This document shows, piece by piece, positions 53,478 through 62,432 of a stretch of DNA of 64,000 bases (the first letter of the stretch is position 1; the number at the start of each line of letters is the position of its first letter). The notes under the pieces are model-generated. The model was not told where the DNA came from. It was given only the letters and a program-made list of their open reading frames with translations, and ran no database searches. The stretch is from Vibrio diazotrophicus (GTDB taxonomy: Bacteria > Pseudomonadota > Gammaproteobacteria > Enterobacterales > Vibrionaceae): positions 1,550,001-1,614,000 of the forward strand of contig NZ_CP151842.1 of assembly GCF_038452265.1 (NCBI RefSeq), given 5' to 3'. The translations under genes and the position numbers were made by a program.

Positions 53478-53924
53478 TTATTGCTTATTTGCCGTCATCA
53501 GTTTCGCGCGAATAAACTGGTGGTGGTCTACGTAAAGTAGCTCTGATGCTTTACGAATGACGGCATCTTCCAATGGGTCAATTTCGCCGTCAGCGTGGGC
53601 AACTTCCCACATCGCTTTTATCAGTTCAAAACGTGTTTCTTGTGAAAGCTCACGTAACTGAGAAGTGAAATCGTACAGTGAGGCAGACTGTTTAATTTGT
53701 TCTTCCGCTTTGATAATTAAAGATTCAGCCTCGGCTTCATTTAAACCTAATAAGCGTTGAACCAGATGCAGTTTGGCTTCCTGCTCCTTGCTATCTGTTT
53801 GGTAGTCAGCGCCCGCAACTTCACTCAATAAGCATGCGATCGCAAGATTTGGGCTCTGTTTTTGCTGGCTTAGGTCTTGGCCATCGAGCAACTGTTTGAA
53901 CAAAGAGGTAATTGCGTTGAACAT
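53478..53924 (-). CDS. TerB-like (tellurite-resistance family) protein
   Basis: A 148-residue all-helical cytoplasmic protein. It follows the TerB pattern: an N-terminal acidic helix with LLSEVAGADYQTDSKEQE, and a repeat of that layout in MWEVAHADGEIDPLEDAVI. The two AD-x(n)-E/D patches are the conserved metal-binding acidic sites of the TerB fold. Single TerB-like proteins of this type are widespread and their function is mostly unknown; there is no tellurite operon nearby. It is followed upstream by a small acidic gene on the same strand. Confidence 0.8.
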   Translation of the reverse strand: MFNAITSLFKQLLDGQDLSQQKQSPNLAIACLLSEVAGADYQTDSKEQEAKLHLVQRLLGLNEAEAESLIIKAEEQIKQSASLYDFTSQLRELSQETRFELIKAMWEVAHADGEIDPLEDAVIRKASELLYVDHHQFIRAKLMTANKQ

Positions 53925-54027
53925 AATGAAATCTCACTCACTTATATATTTCATCTATTAATTTTAAAGACCGATTTTAAGCCAAACAGTTCAATCGGGT
54001 TTAGCTATATCAGCGAGAAAGGGATGA

Positions 54028-54390
54028 CTAGTAATCATCATCGGAGACAAAAGGTTCAATCAATTCAATAAATTCTGAGCTGGTACGCTCATGAGCCATC
54101 ACCAGTAAGGTCAGCAACATTTCTGCTTTGGTTTTAATGCCTTTGTCTTCTTCACGCAAAAGGCTTTCAATTTGGCTGCGAATCATCTCAATTTCATGTT
54201 CGACAAATCCTCGGCCTTCTTCTTCGCCTTGATCTTCTTCTGGTGCATTGTCGAATTCCAGAAACAAGAAATCGTCATTAAGATGCGTATTGATCAGGCG
54301 TTCTGGCAGCCAATCTTCACCCATCACGATATCTGGGTCGATGTCTTGTGGAAGTGAGTCTAATAACGCTTTAAGTTCTGATGCTTTCAA
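54028..54390 (-). CDS. Small acidic hypothetical protein
   Basis: A 120-residue, strongly acidic protein with no signal peptide or membrane segment. It has a leading helix (ELKALLDSLPQDIDPDIVMG), an EEDQGEEEGRG acidic loop, then a long helical part ending FIELIEPFVSDDDY. I do not recognise the family with confidence. The start is TTG 54390, with only a weak purine run upstream. It is about 100 bases upstream of the TerB-like gene on the same strand and could be co-transcribed with it. It could be a small regulator or adaptor; function is not identified. Confidence 0.55.
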   Translation of the reverse strand: MKASELKALLDSLPQDIDPDIVMGEDWLPERLINTHLNDDFLFLEFDNAPEEDQGEEEGRGFVEHEIEMIRSQIESLLREEDKGIKTKAEMLLTLLVMAHERTSSEFIELIEPFVSDDDY

Positions 54391-54524
54391 AATGTGGTCT
54401 TATTGGTATTCCAGTCTGCGTATATTAACGGCCAAACGTCATGAAAACTAAGTATTCTTAACCTCATTCTCTTAATAAATGTGGGGCGTGCCACTAAATT
54501 TGTCCAATTTAGGCAGTGCCAATA

Positions 54525-54551
54525 AAAAAGCAGCCCTTGATGGACTGCTTT
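54525..54551 (-). terminator. Probable azoR terminator beyond the ERIC element
   Basis: AAAGCAG and CTGCTTT form the arms of a near-perfect stem with one mismatch, followed by six T residues on the minus strand. The azoR message would include the ERIC element before stopping here. Confidence 0.7.
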
Positions 54552-54591
54552 GAATGCACTGAGTTATGGACTACTGGCTATGTTGTAGCTT

Positions 54592-54718
54592 TATCCCCTT
54601 CCTACTTGAAGCTGCAGCGGTGTTGGCTACGTTCGTTCACCCCAATCACATAGTTATCTATGCTCATGGGGATTCACTCGCTTGCCGCCTACCTGCAACT
54701 CCAAGTAGTTTGGGTATA
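54592..54718. repeat. ERIC (intergenic repeat) element, 127 bases
   Basis: A 127-base imperfect palindrome, the standard ERIC length. It contains CTTGAAGCTGCAG, GGCTACGTTCGTTCACCCCA, CATGGGGATTCACTCG and CTTGCCGCCTACCTGCAACT, matching the ERIC consensus as I remember it. It lies 13 bases past the azoR stop and is clearly related to the copy at 49826. Confidence 0.93.
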
Positions 54719-54731
54719 CAACGATTGGAGA

Positions 54732-55319
54732 TTACAGTGCGATAGCTTCTAGTTGAGATTGTGCTGATTCAATCCCTTTAGCCGCTGGCTCATCGCCCAT
54801 GTTTAGGGCTTCTGCGTATACAAACTCAACGTTTGTAATACCAACAAAACCTAGAATCGTTTTTAGGTAAGGCGTCACGTTGTCAGTTGCAGAATCTTTG
54901 TGGATACCACCGCGAGTGGTAATAACAACTGCTTTCTTGCCTTCGATTAGACCTTGAACGCCTGTTTCTGTGTACTTGAATGTCACGCCAGCGCGAGCAA
55001 TCAAGTCAAACCAGTTTTTAAGCTGAGTTGGAATTGTGAAGTTGTACATAGGTGCTGCGATAACAAGTGTATCTGCCGCGTTGATTTCAGCGATTAGCGT
55101 GTCTGAAAGTTCAACAACTTCTTTTTGTTCTGCAGTCAGATCATCCGTAGCGCGAAGTGCTGTTGCTACTGATAAATCAAGTACTGGAAGAGGAGAAGCA
55201 GCCAGATCACGAACAACGAGTTTATCTTGATCGAATTTGGTTAGGTAAGCATCAATCAGTTTACTTGATTGAGAGTAATCACCAAGGATGCTGGATTTAA
55301 GTGCAAGTACTTGAGACAT
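54732..55319 (-). CDS. azoR: FMN-dependent NADH:quinone/azo reductase AzoR
   Basis: A 195-residue flavodoxin-like reductase that reduces quinones and azo compounds with NADH. Family motifs are LALKSSILGDYSQSSKL (phosphate binding of FMN), APMYNFTIPTQLKNWFD (95-111 region) and the TTRGGIH loop near 140. The position before the divergent hrpA is as in E. coli, where azoR and hrpA are adjacent. ATG 55319 follows AAGGAAAA. The message runs on into an ERIC element. Confidence 0.95.
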   Translation of the reverse strand: MSQVLALKSSILGDYSQSSKLIDAYLTKFDQDKLVVRDLAASPLPVLDLSVATALRATDDLTAEQKEVVELSDTLIAEINAADTLVIAAPMYNFTIPTQLKNWFDLIARAGVTFKYTETGVQGLIEGKKAVVITTRGGIHKDSATDNVTPYLKTILGFVGITNVEFVYAEALNMGDEPAAKGIESAQSQLEAIAL

Positions 55320-55502
55320 AATTTTTCCTTTACTGGAGGTATCACATTGATGGTTACATCATAATGAGAGCTATGACACATAAGAAGCAGGAATATTTGC
55401 ATGACTCATTCAAAAAAATTGAATAAGAGGAATTGCTAATCCTGACCGCACTCTGTGATACAATCCGCGAAGTTTTGTTAATTAAAAGAATAGGTAAACG
55501 CT

Positions 55503-58500
55503 TTGACTCAGTCACAGCCAAATACAGAAACGAATAACTCAGCAAAAGCGAACAGTGCAGAATCTCTGAAGAAAGCACTGAAGCAATGTTTGCTGAAAGA
55601 TCGCTTTCGATTAAGCAAGCGTATTTCGGGCGCAAGTAAAATCAAAAAAGATGCAGCTCGTCATGCCGTGTTTGATGAAATCGCTTTAGATATCGCGCAA
55701 TCCATGATGGTTGTGCAGCAGCGAATCAACCAGAAAGTCACTATCGAATACCCAGAGCTTTTGCCAGTCAGTCAAAAGCGCGACGACATTGCGAAAGCGA
55801 TTCAAGAGAACCAAGTGGTGATCGTTGCTGGTGAAACAGGTTCAGGTAAAACTACTCAGCTACCGAAGATCTGTGCTGAGCTTGGTCGAGGTAAATATGG
55901 CCTGATTGGCCATACTCAGCCGCGTCGTCTTGCTGCTCGTTCAGTCGCAACCCGTATTGCTGAAGAGATGGAAACCGAACTGGGCAATTTTGTCGGTTAT
56001 AAAGTTCGATTCAACGACCAAATTTCTGATCAAACACAAATCAAGTTGATGACAGACGGTATTTTACTGGCCGAAATTCAGCATGACCGTTTTCTCAATC
56101 AATATGACACCATCATTATCGATGAAGCGCACGAGCGCAGCTTAAATATCGACTTTATCCTCGGTTATTTGAAACAGTTGTTGCCGCGTCGTCCTGATCT
56201 GAAAGTCATCATTACTTCGGCAACGATCGACCCTGAACGTTTCTCAAACCACTTTAACAATGCTCCTATCATTGAAGTGTCTGGACGTACCTATCCGGTG
56301 GATACTCGTTACCGCCCATTGTCGAGCGACGAAGATAGCGAACGTGATCAGCTTGAAGGCATTTTTGAAGCAGTAGACGAGCTTTGCGATGAAGGCTTAG
56401 GCGATATTCTGATCTTTATGAACGGTGAGCGCGAAATTCGCGATACGGCGGATGCGCTGTCGAAACGTAACCTTCGTGATACTGAAATCGTTCCTTTGTA
56501 TGCTCGCCTTTCAGCCGGTGAACAAAACAAGATTTTCCAACCGCATGCTGGTCGTCGAATTGTATTGGCGACCAACGTGGCGGAAACATCGCTTACCGTA
56601 CCTGGTATCAAATATGTGATCGACCCAGGTACAGCGCGTATCAGTCGTTACAGCTACCGAACTAAAGTTCAGCGTCTTCCTATTGAACCTATTTCTCAGG
56701 CGAGCGCCAACCAGCGTAAAGGCCGATGTGGTCGTGTGGAAGAGGGTATCTGTATCCGCCTTTACTCCGAGGAAGATTTTAACTCGCGTCCGGAGTTCAC
56801 CGATCCTGAAATTCTACGTACCAACTTAGCGTCGGTTATTCTGCAAATGACGGCACTTGGTCTGGGTGATATTGAAGCCTTCCCATTTGTCGAAGCGCCA
56901 GATAAACGCAACATTCAAGACGGTGTGCGTTTGCTTGAAGAGCTCGGAGCGGTTAAAGAAGAATCGAAAAACAGCAATAAACAACTTACCGAAGTGGGGC
57001 GTAAACTGGCTCGTTTGCCAATTGACCCTCGTTTAGCTCGTATGGTGTTGGAAGCGCCACGCATGGGTTGTTTAAAAGAAGTGATGATCATTGCTTCTGC
57101 GCTCTCTATTCAAGATCCGCGTGAGAGACCAAGTGATAAGCAGCAGTCTTCGGATGAAAAACATCGTCGTTTCCATCATGAAGAGTCTGACTTCCTAACG
57201 TTTGTGAACTTATGGGAATACATCAAGCAACAACAGAAAGCGCTCACGGGTAACCAGTTCCGCCGTCAATGTAAGCAAGATTACCTCAACTATTTGCGCA
57301 TTCGCGAGTGGCAGGATGTTTACTTCCAATTGCATCAGTCAATGCGTGAAATGGATTATAAGCTCAACGACGAACCGGGCAGCTATGAAGGTGTTCATAC
57401 CGCTATTCTTGTTGGTTTGTTATCGCACATTGGTATCAAAGACCCAGAGAAGAACGAGTATCAAGGTGCTCGCAACGCTCGCTTCAATATTTTCCCAGCC
57501 TCTGGCTTGTTTAAAAAGCAACCTAAGTGGGTGATGTCTGCTGAGTTAGTTGAAACATCCAAACTCTGGGCGCGTATCGTGGCGAAAATCCAGCCTGAAT
57601 GGATTGAACCGCTGGCGAAACACTTAATCAAACGCAGCTACAGTGAACCGCATTGGTCGAAGAAACGTGCGGCGGTAATGGCGTACGAGAAGGTGATGAT
57701 CTACGGCATCGCGATTGTACCTAAGCGCCTAGTGAACTACGGCAATATTGATCCGGTGTTGAGCCGTGAAATCTTTATTCGTAGCGCGCTTGTAGAAGGT
57801 GAATGGGAAACCAAACACAGCTTCTTCAAACTCAATCGCTCGCTACTGCAAGAAGTGGAAGAGCTGGAGCACAAGTCACGTCGTCGCGACATCTTGGTTG
57901 ATGATGAAGACTTGTTCCAATTCTATGACCAGCGTGTTGGTACAGAAGTTGTTTCTGGTCGTCATTTTGACACTTGGTGGAAAGCAACCAGCAAGACATC
58001 TCCAGAGTTGCTTAACTTTGAAAAAGAGATGCTGTTCAAAGGTGATGCCAGCCATATTACCGATTTAGATTACCCGAACTTCTGGTATCAAAATGGCCTC
58101 AAGCTAAAACTCAGTTATCAGTTTGAACCGGGGGAGGATAGTGACGGTGTCACTGTTCATATTCCTCTGCCGATCTTAAACCAAGTTGAACCACAAGGTT
58201 TCGAATGGCAGATACCGGGTTTACGGCATGAACTTGTCGTCAGCTTGATTAAGTCTCTACCGAAAACCTTGCGTAAGAATTTCGTACCCGCACCTAACTA
58301 TGCAGATGCATTCTTGGCGCGAGTAAATGCGATGGAACTGCCTCTGCTTGACGCTTTAGAGAAAGAATTGCGTCGCATGACGGGCGTTACAGTATCGCGT
58401 GATGACTGGAATTTGTCGCAGGTGGCGGATCACTTGAAAGTCACCTTTAGAGCGGTAGACCACCGAAACCGTAAGCTTAAAGAGAACAAAGATCTCTACG

Positions 58501-59432
58501 AGCTGAAAGAGAGCTTAAAAGAGAAAGTACAAGAAACCCTTTCACAGGTTGCTGATGACGACATTGAGCAATCAGGTTTACACACTTGGTCGTTTGGTGA
58601 ACTGCCAAAAGTGTATCAGCAGAAACGTGGTGGTTTTGACGTTAAGGCTTACCCTGCGCTGGTAGACAAAAAAGACAGCGTTGAAATTAAGCTGTTTGAA
58701 ACTGAGCAAGAGCAAATCAGTGCGATGCGCGAAGGTCAACGTCGTTTGATTTTACTGAACGTGCCTTCACCGATTAAATATCTGCACACCAACTTGCCGA
58801 ACAAGTCTAAACTTGGATTATATTTCAACCCGTTCGGTAAAGTGATGGACTTAATTGATGACTGCATTGCATGTGGTATCGACAAGTTACTTGAAGAGCG
58901 TGGTGGACTAGCGTGGACGCCAGAAGAGTTTGAGTCTCTGAAAGAGTTTGTAAGAGCCGAACTGGGTGACACCGTGGTTGATATTGCGAAGCAAGTTGAA
59001 GCGATACTGACAATGGCATTCAATATCAATAAACGATTGAAAGGTAAGGTTGACTTCACGATGGCATTTGCATTATCCGATGTGAAAGCGCAAATCGAAG
59101 GCTTGATATTTAAGGGCTTTGCAACGGAATGTGGCTGGAAACGACTACCGGATATCTTGCGATACATGAAGGCAATAGAACGCCGCTTAGAGAAATTGCC
59201 GATCGATCCGAATAAAGATCGTCTGCATATGCTTAAGGTGGAATCGATTCGCAATGATTACAAAGAGCTGTTAAACAAAGTTCCGAAGGGAATGGCATTG
59301 CCGGAAAATATCAAAGAAGTTCGCTGGATGATTGAGGAACTTCGAGTAAGTTTCTTCGCGCAACAACTCGGCACGCCTTATCCTGTCTCGGATAAGCGAG
59401 TTAAGAACGCTATTGATGCATGTTCGGTATAA
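55503..59432 (+). CDS. hrpA: ATP-dependent RNA helicase HrpA
   Basis: A 1309-residue DEAH-box RNA helicase that rescues stalled or collided ribosomes in E. coli. Walker A is GETGSGKT at 110-117, the DEAH box is D207-H210 and motif III is SATIDPERFS. The QRKGRCGR motif VI follows, then the HA2/OB-fold region and the long C-terminal HrpA domain (about 650-1309). Length (1300 in E. coli) and sequence agree throughout. Start TTG 55503 follows AGGTAAACG; the first ATG would delete N-terminal family sequence. Divergent from azoR, conserved synteny. Confidence 0.97.
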   Translation: MTQSQPNTETNNSAKANSAESLKKALKQCLLKDRFRLSKRISGASKIKKDAARHAVFDEIALDIAQSMMVVQQRINQKVTIEYPELLPVSQKRDDIAKAIQENQVVIVAGETGSGKTTQLPKICAELGRGKYGLIGHTQPRRLAARSVATRIAEEMETELGNFVGYKVRFNDQISDQTQIKLMTDGILLAEIQHDRFLNQYDTIIIDEAHERSLNIDFILGYLKQLLPRRPDLKVIITSATIDPERFSNHFNNAPIIEVSGRTYPVDTRYRPLSSDEDSERDQLEGIFEAVDELCDEGLGDILIFMNGEREIRDTADALSKRNLRDTEIVPLYARLSAGEQNKIFQPHAGRRIVLATNVAETSLTVPGIKYVIDPGTARISRYSYRTKVQRLPIEPISQASANQRKGRCGRVEEGICIRLYSEEDFNSRPEFTDPEILRTNLASVILQMTALGLGDIEAFPFVEAPDKRNIQDGVRLLEELGAVKEESKNSNKQLTEVGRKLARLPIDPRLARMVLEAPRMGCLKEVMIIASALSIQDPRERPSDKQQSSDEKHRRFHHEESDFLTFVNLWEYIKQQQKALTGNQFRRQCKQDYLNYLRIREWQDVYFQLHQSMREMDYKLNDEPGSYEGVHTAILVGLLSHIGIKDPEKNEYQGARNARFNIFPASGLFKKQPKWVMSAELVETSKLWARIVAKIQPEWIEPLAKHLIKRSYSEPHWSKKRAAVMAYEKVMIYGIAIVPKRLVNYGNIDPVLSREIFIRSALVEGEWETKHSFFKLNRSLLQEVEELEHKSRRRDILVDDEDLFQFYDQRVGTEVVSGRHFDTWWKATSKTSPELLNFEKEMLFKGDASHITDLDYPNFWYQNGLKLKLSYQFEPGEDSDGVTVHIPLPILNQVEPQGFEWQIPGLRHELVVSLIKSLPKTLRKNFVPAPNYADAFLARVNAMELPLLDALEKELRRMTGVTVSRDDWNLSQVADHLKVTFRAVDHRNRKLKENKDLYELKESLKEKVQETLSQVADDDIEQSGLHTWSFGELPKVYQQKRGGFDVKAYPALVDKKDSVEIKLFETEQEQISAMREGQRRLILLNVPSPIKYLHTNLPNKSKLGLYFNPFGKVMDLIDDCIACGIDKLLEERGGLAWTPEEFESLKEFVRAELGDTVVDIAKQVEAILTMAFNINKRLKGKVDFTMAFALSDVKAQIEGLIFKGFATECGWKRLPDILRYMKAIERRLEKLPIDPNKDRLHMLKVESIRNDYKELLNKVPKGMALPENIKEVRWMIEELRVSFFAQQLGTPYPVSDKRVKNAIDACSV

Positions 59433-59434
59433 GA

Positions 59435-59463
59435 TTTGCATAGCTGAATGAAATCACTATAAT
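59435..59463 (+). promoter_or_regulatory. Promoter of the outer-membrane barrel gene
   Basis: A consensus -10 TATAAT (59458-59463) lies 17 bases after TTTGCA (59435-59440). The leader that follows folds into an imperfect stem: ACGTGGCAAC (59472-59481) with GTTGCCTCACGT (59502-59513), directly before the ribosome site AGAAGG. Confidence 0.6.
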
Positions 59464-59531
59464 TTGGCGCCACGTGGCAACGGATCGCCGAATTTGGGAC
59501 TGTTGCCTCACGTTATAAAAGAAGGTTTATT

Positions 59532-60014
59532 ATGAAAAAGACTCTATTAGCAATTGCTCTTATCGGAGCTTCAACAACAGCGTTCGCTGATTCATGGATT
59601 TACGGTGGTGCAACTGTTGGTCAGTCTGACTTTAAAGGCAAAACGGGTACTTCTTACAACGTACACGCTGGCACAGGCATTCTGCCATTTATCGGTGTAG
59701 AAGCAGGTTATACAAAGCACGGTGATTTCGATTTCGGTGTTGGCAATGATCAAACAGCGAGCTCAGTTTACTTTGCATTAAAACCAAGCATTGATTTTGG
59801 TCCTCTACACGTTTACGCGAAAGGTGGCCTACATTCTTGGGACCTAGACCAAAACGGTACGAAGATCGATGATGGCGTAGATATCATGTACGGCGTAGGT
59901 GCTGAATACTTCATCATGGGTCCATTCTCTGTTGGTGCCAGTTACAACAGCTATACTTTAGATAACGAAGATATCAACTCATTCTCACTAAACGCGACTT
60001 TCCACTTCCTATAA
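59532..60014 (+). CDS. Small outer-membrane beta-barrel protein
   Basis: A 160-residue exported protein. A signal peptide of about 19 residues (cleaved after TAFA) is followed by alternating aromatic/small-residue strands consistent with an eight-stranded barrel. The C-terminal phenylalanine-leucine ending (NATFHFL) resembles the BAM-complex recognition signal. The glycine-rich, aromatic pattern resembles OmpA-transmembrane or OmpX-like domains. ATG 59532 follows AAGAAGG. It has its own promoter after hrpA and its own terminator. Function is unknown; adhesion, stress or permeability roles occur in the fold. Confidence 0.78.
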   Translation: MKKTLLAIALIGASTTAFADSWIYGGATVGQSDFKGKTGTSYNVHAGTGILPFIGVEAGYTKHGDFDFGVGNDQTASSVYFALKPSIDFGPLHVYAKGGLHSWDLDQNGTKIDDGVDIMYGVGAEYFIMGPFSVGASYNSYTLDNEDINSFSLNATFHFL

Positions 60015-60052
60015 GTCTTATAGTTTTAAAAAGTCTGATAGTGCAGATGCGC

Positions 60053-60082
60053 AAAAGCCAGCCTAGTAAGGCTGGCTTTTTT
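60053..60082. terminator. Terminator after the barrel gene
   Basis: AGCCAGCC and GGCTGGCT with a six-base loop, followed by TTTTTT. It can serve the converging carboxypeptidase gene too. Confidence 0.88.
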
Positions 60083-60100
60083 ACGTCTGCGGTTAAAAAC

Positions 60101-61585
60101 TTAACCTAAGTAACGTGAAGTCAGGTGTTTCTTAAAGTGTTCCGCATTCAGTGTTTCACCAGTGGCTTGTGTTACCAACTCGTCAGTAGTGAATAAGCTG
60201 CCTTTACTCCAGATATTATCTGACAACCAAGTGAAGATTGGTGTTAAGTCACCGCTGCGTATAACGCTGTCTACATCTACGGTTTTCTTCATAGCAGCCA
60301 TAAATTGAGCAGCATACATTGCGCCCAATGTGTAACTCGGGAAATACCCGAAGCTTCCATCTGTCCAGTGGATATCTTGCATGCAGCCATTTCTGTAGTT
60401 GTCTTTGGTGCTTAGACCTATGTAGGCTTGCATTTTTGTATCCCAAAGCTCTGGCACATCAGTGTGTTTGATCTTGCCATTCATTAAATCGCGTTCAATT
60501 TCATAACGCAAAATGACATGGCTAGGATAGGTGAGTTCGTCAGCATCAACGCGAATAAAATCTCTTTTCACGCGGGTGTAGAGCTTTTTCATGTTCTCCA
60601 CTTCAAGAACGTGTTTATCACTATCCTTAAAATGAGTCGCAGCTAAGCCCGCTAGATGGTGAATAAAGTTTTCGTTTCGTCCAACCTGCATTTCAAAAAA
60701 TAGCGATTGAGATTCATGAATACCCATTGAGCGTGCTTCACCAACAGGGTTTCCCGCTAGTGATTTCGGTAGTCCTTGTTCATATCGCGCGTGTCCGGTT
60801 TCGTGCACTATACCCATAAGCGACTGTACAAACTCTTCTTCGCTGTAGCGAGTGGTAATGCGAACGTCACTTGGTACACCACCACAGAAAGGGTGAACAC
60901 TTTCGTCGAGTCTGCCGTGGTTGAAGTCAAACTGAAGTAACTTCATTACATCTAAACCGAGAGCTTTTTGTGTCTCAGTCGCATAGTGACCATTAGGCAT
61001 AATGATCTGTTCAGATTTCTGCTTTTCTATCGCGGCATCAATTAAGGCTGGTAGCCAGCTTTTAACATCATTAAATACTACGTCCAAAGATTGTGTGGTT
61101 GTGCCCGGCTCATAGATATCCAGCATCGCATCGTATGGCGTTAGGCCTGTAGCGTCTGCTCGGATTGCGGCTTCTTCTTGTGACAACTTAACGACTTCTG
61201 CCCAATTCTTTTCAAAACCAACCCAGTCGTTCTCTTTACGTTGAGTCCGCCAAGCGTGTTCACATTTAGAACCCGCAAGGGATTTCGCCTGAACTAAGCT
61301 TTCCGGAAGCACATTTGCTTGCTGCCATTGGCGTTTCATCTCTCTTAATGTAGATAGCTGTTGATGATTAAGAGATTCAGAAGCGGCAGACGCAAACCAT
61401 TCTTCAAGCTGTGGTTTAGTCATAAGACTGTGGATATGAACAGAGAGTTCAGCCATCGCTTCAGAGCGAGCCTGAGCGCCGCCGTTTGGCATCATTGAAG
61501 CTTGGTCCCAACCACAGATCGCAGATAGGTGGCTGAAATGAGAAATGGTTTTAAAGTGTTGAACTAAGGTGTTGAATGCACTCAT
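60101..61585 (-). CDS. Carboxypeptidase Taq-like metalloprotease (M32)
   Basis: A 494-residue cytoplasmic metallocarboxypeptidase of peptidase family M32. The HEXXH zinc motif is H261-ETG-H265 in GIVHETGHARYE, and the downstream family motifs are ESQSLFFEMQVGRN, HVILRYEIERDLM and SFGYFPSYTLGAMYAAQ. ATG 61585 follows AAGGAACA; the frame is open 66 bases further but lacks family sequence. It is divergent from hcp. In Vibrio cholerae, as I recall, an M32 carboxypeptidase gene (VC1414) also neighbours hcp-1 (VC1415), so the pair is probably an old locus. Confidence 0.93.
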   Translation of the reverse strand: MSAFNTLVQHFKTISHFSHLSAICGWDQASMMPNGGAQARSEAMAELSVHIHSLMTKPQLEEWFASAASESLNHQQLSTLREMKRQWQQANVLPESLVQAKSLAGSKCEHAWRTQRKENDWVGFEKNWAEVVKLSQEEAAIRADATGLTPYDAMLDIYEPGTTTQSLDVVFNDVKSWLPALIDAAIEKQKSEQIIMPNGHYATETQKALGLDVMKLLQFDFNHGRLDESVHPFCGGVPSDVRITTRYSEEEFVQSLMGIVHETGHARYEQGLPKSLAGNPVGEARSMGIHESQSLFFEMQVGRNENFIHHLAGLAATHFKDSDKHVLEVENMKKLYTRVKRDFIRVDADELTYPSHVILRYEIERDLMNGKIKHTDVPELWDTKMQAYIGLSTKDNYRNGCMQDIHWTDGSFGYFPSYTLGAMYAAQFMAAMKKTVDVDSVIRSGDLTPIFTWLSDNIWSKGSLFTTDELVTQATGETLNAEHFKKHLTSRYLG

Positions 61586-61768
61586 AGAAAGTGTTCCTTT
61601 ATCCTTAAAGAAATTTGCAGAAAGTGTATCAAGGGAAAAACTAATCACCAAATTAAGTTGTTGTAATCTTGTTGCTCATTGAGCAGAAAGTTACTTATTT
61701 TTAGGCAGAATATTGCTTTTTATCTCAATGGTTTAATTTAACTTATTGATTTATTGATGATAATTATT

Positions 61769-61784
61769 TGGCATTTGACTTGCT
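61769..61784 (+). promoter_or_regulatory. Sigma-54 promoter of hcp
   Basis: TGGCATTTGACTTGCT matches TGGCACG-N4-TTGCW with GG and GC at the correct spacing. It is 59 bases before the hcp start codon. In V. cholerae hcp genes are driven by RpoN with VasH. Confidence 0.75.
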
Positions 61785-61842
61785 CTTTATTCAACGACTT
61801 AGCGCATAACGCGATATTTATACCGATAAAGAGGAATGTAAA

Positions 61843-62361
61843 ATGCCAACTCCATGTTATATCTCGATAGAAGGTCAAACACAGGGCTTGATTACGTCTG
61901 GAGCATGCACTTCAGATTCAATTGGCGATTCATTTGTTGAAGGCCATGAAGATGAAATGCTGGTGCAGCAATTTGACCACAGTGTGACTGTCCCAACGGA
62001 TCCACAGTCGGGTCAACCTTCAGGGCAACGTGTTCATAAACCGTTTAAATTCACTGTAGCGTTAAACAAAGCTGTACCTCTGTTGTACAACGCTTTGGCG
62101 TCAGGTGAGAAAATGAAGTCTGTTGAGTTGAAATGGTACCGTACGTCAATTGAAGGCAAACAAGAGAACTTCTTCGTCACCAAGCTAGAGAACGCTTCGA
62201 TCGTTGATATTCATTGTGAAATGCCTCACTGCCAAGATCCGGCAAAATCAGATTTCACTCAAAATCTAACGGTTTCGATGTCTTACCGAAAAATCACTTG
62301 GGACCACGTCAATGCAGGTACGTCAGGTTCAGACGATTGGCGAAAACCCGTTGAAGCGTAA
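61843..62361 (+). CDS. hcp: Type VI secretion tube protein Hcp (orphan)
   Basis: Hcp hexamers stack into the inner tube of the type VI secretion system. The 172-residue protein starts MPTPCYISIEGQTQGLI and ends TSGSDDWRKPVEA. From memory, nearly every residue agrees with Vibrio cholerae Hcp. ATG 61843 follows GAGGAA. It is preceded by a sigma-54 promoter and ends at a hairpin terminator, so it forms a single-gene unit. No vgrG, effector, immunity or structural T6SS gene follows; the next gene is an opposite-strand transporter. The rest of the machine must be encoded elsewhere. Confidence 0.96.
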   Translation: MPTPCYISIEGQTQGLITSGACTSDSIGDSFVEGHEDEMLVQQFDHSVTVPTDPQSGQPSGQRVHKPFKFTVALNKAVPLLYNALASGEKMKSVELKWYRTSIEGKQENFFVTKLENASIVDIHCEMPHCQDPAKSDFTQNLTVSMSYRKITWDHVNAGTSGSDDWRKPVEA

Positions 62362-62382
62362 GCCTAAAGTTAAACCAACAAA

Positions 62383-62410
62383 AAAGTCGCCTAGTTTGGC
62401 GACTTTCTTA
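62383..62410. terminator. Terminator after hcp
   Basis: AAAGTCGCC and GGCGACTTT with a six-base loop; A and T tracts flank it, so it also ends the converging EamA gene. Confidence 0.85.
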
Positions 62411-62432
62411 TCTGTATACACTCAATCAATGA

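Larger units (their letters stand above)
54391..54731. other. Gap holding a terminator and an ERIC element
   Basis: About 340 bases without a gene, filled largely by the azoR transcript terminator at 54525-54551 and an ERIC copy at 54592-54718. Confidence 0.6.
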
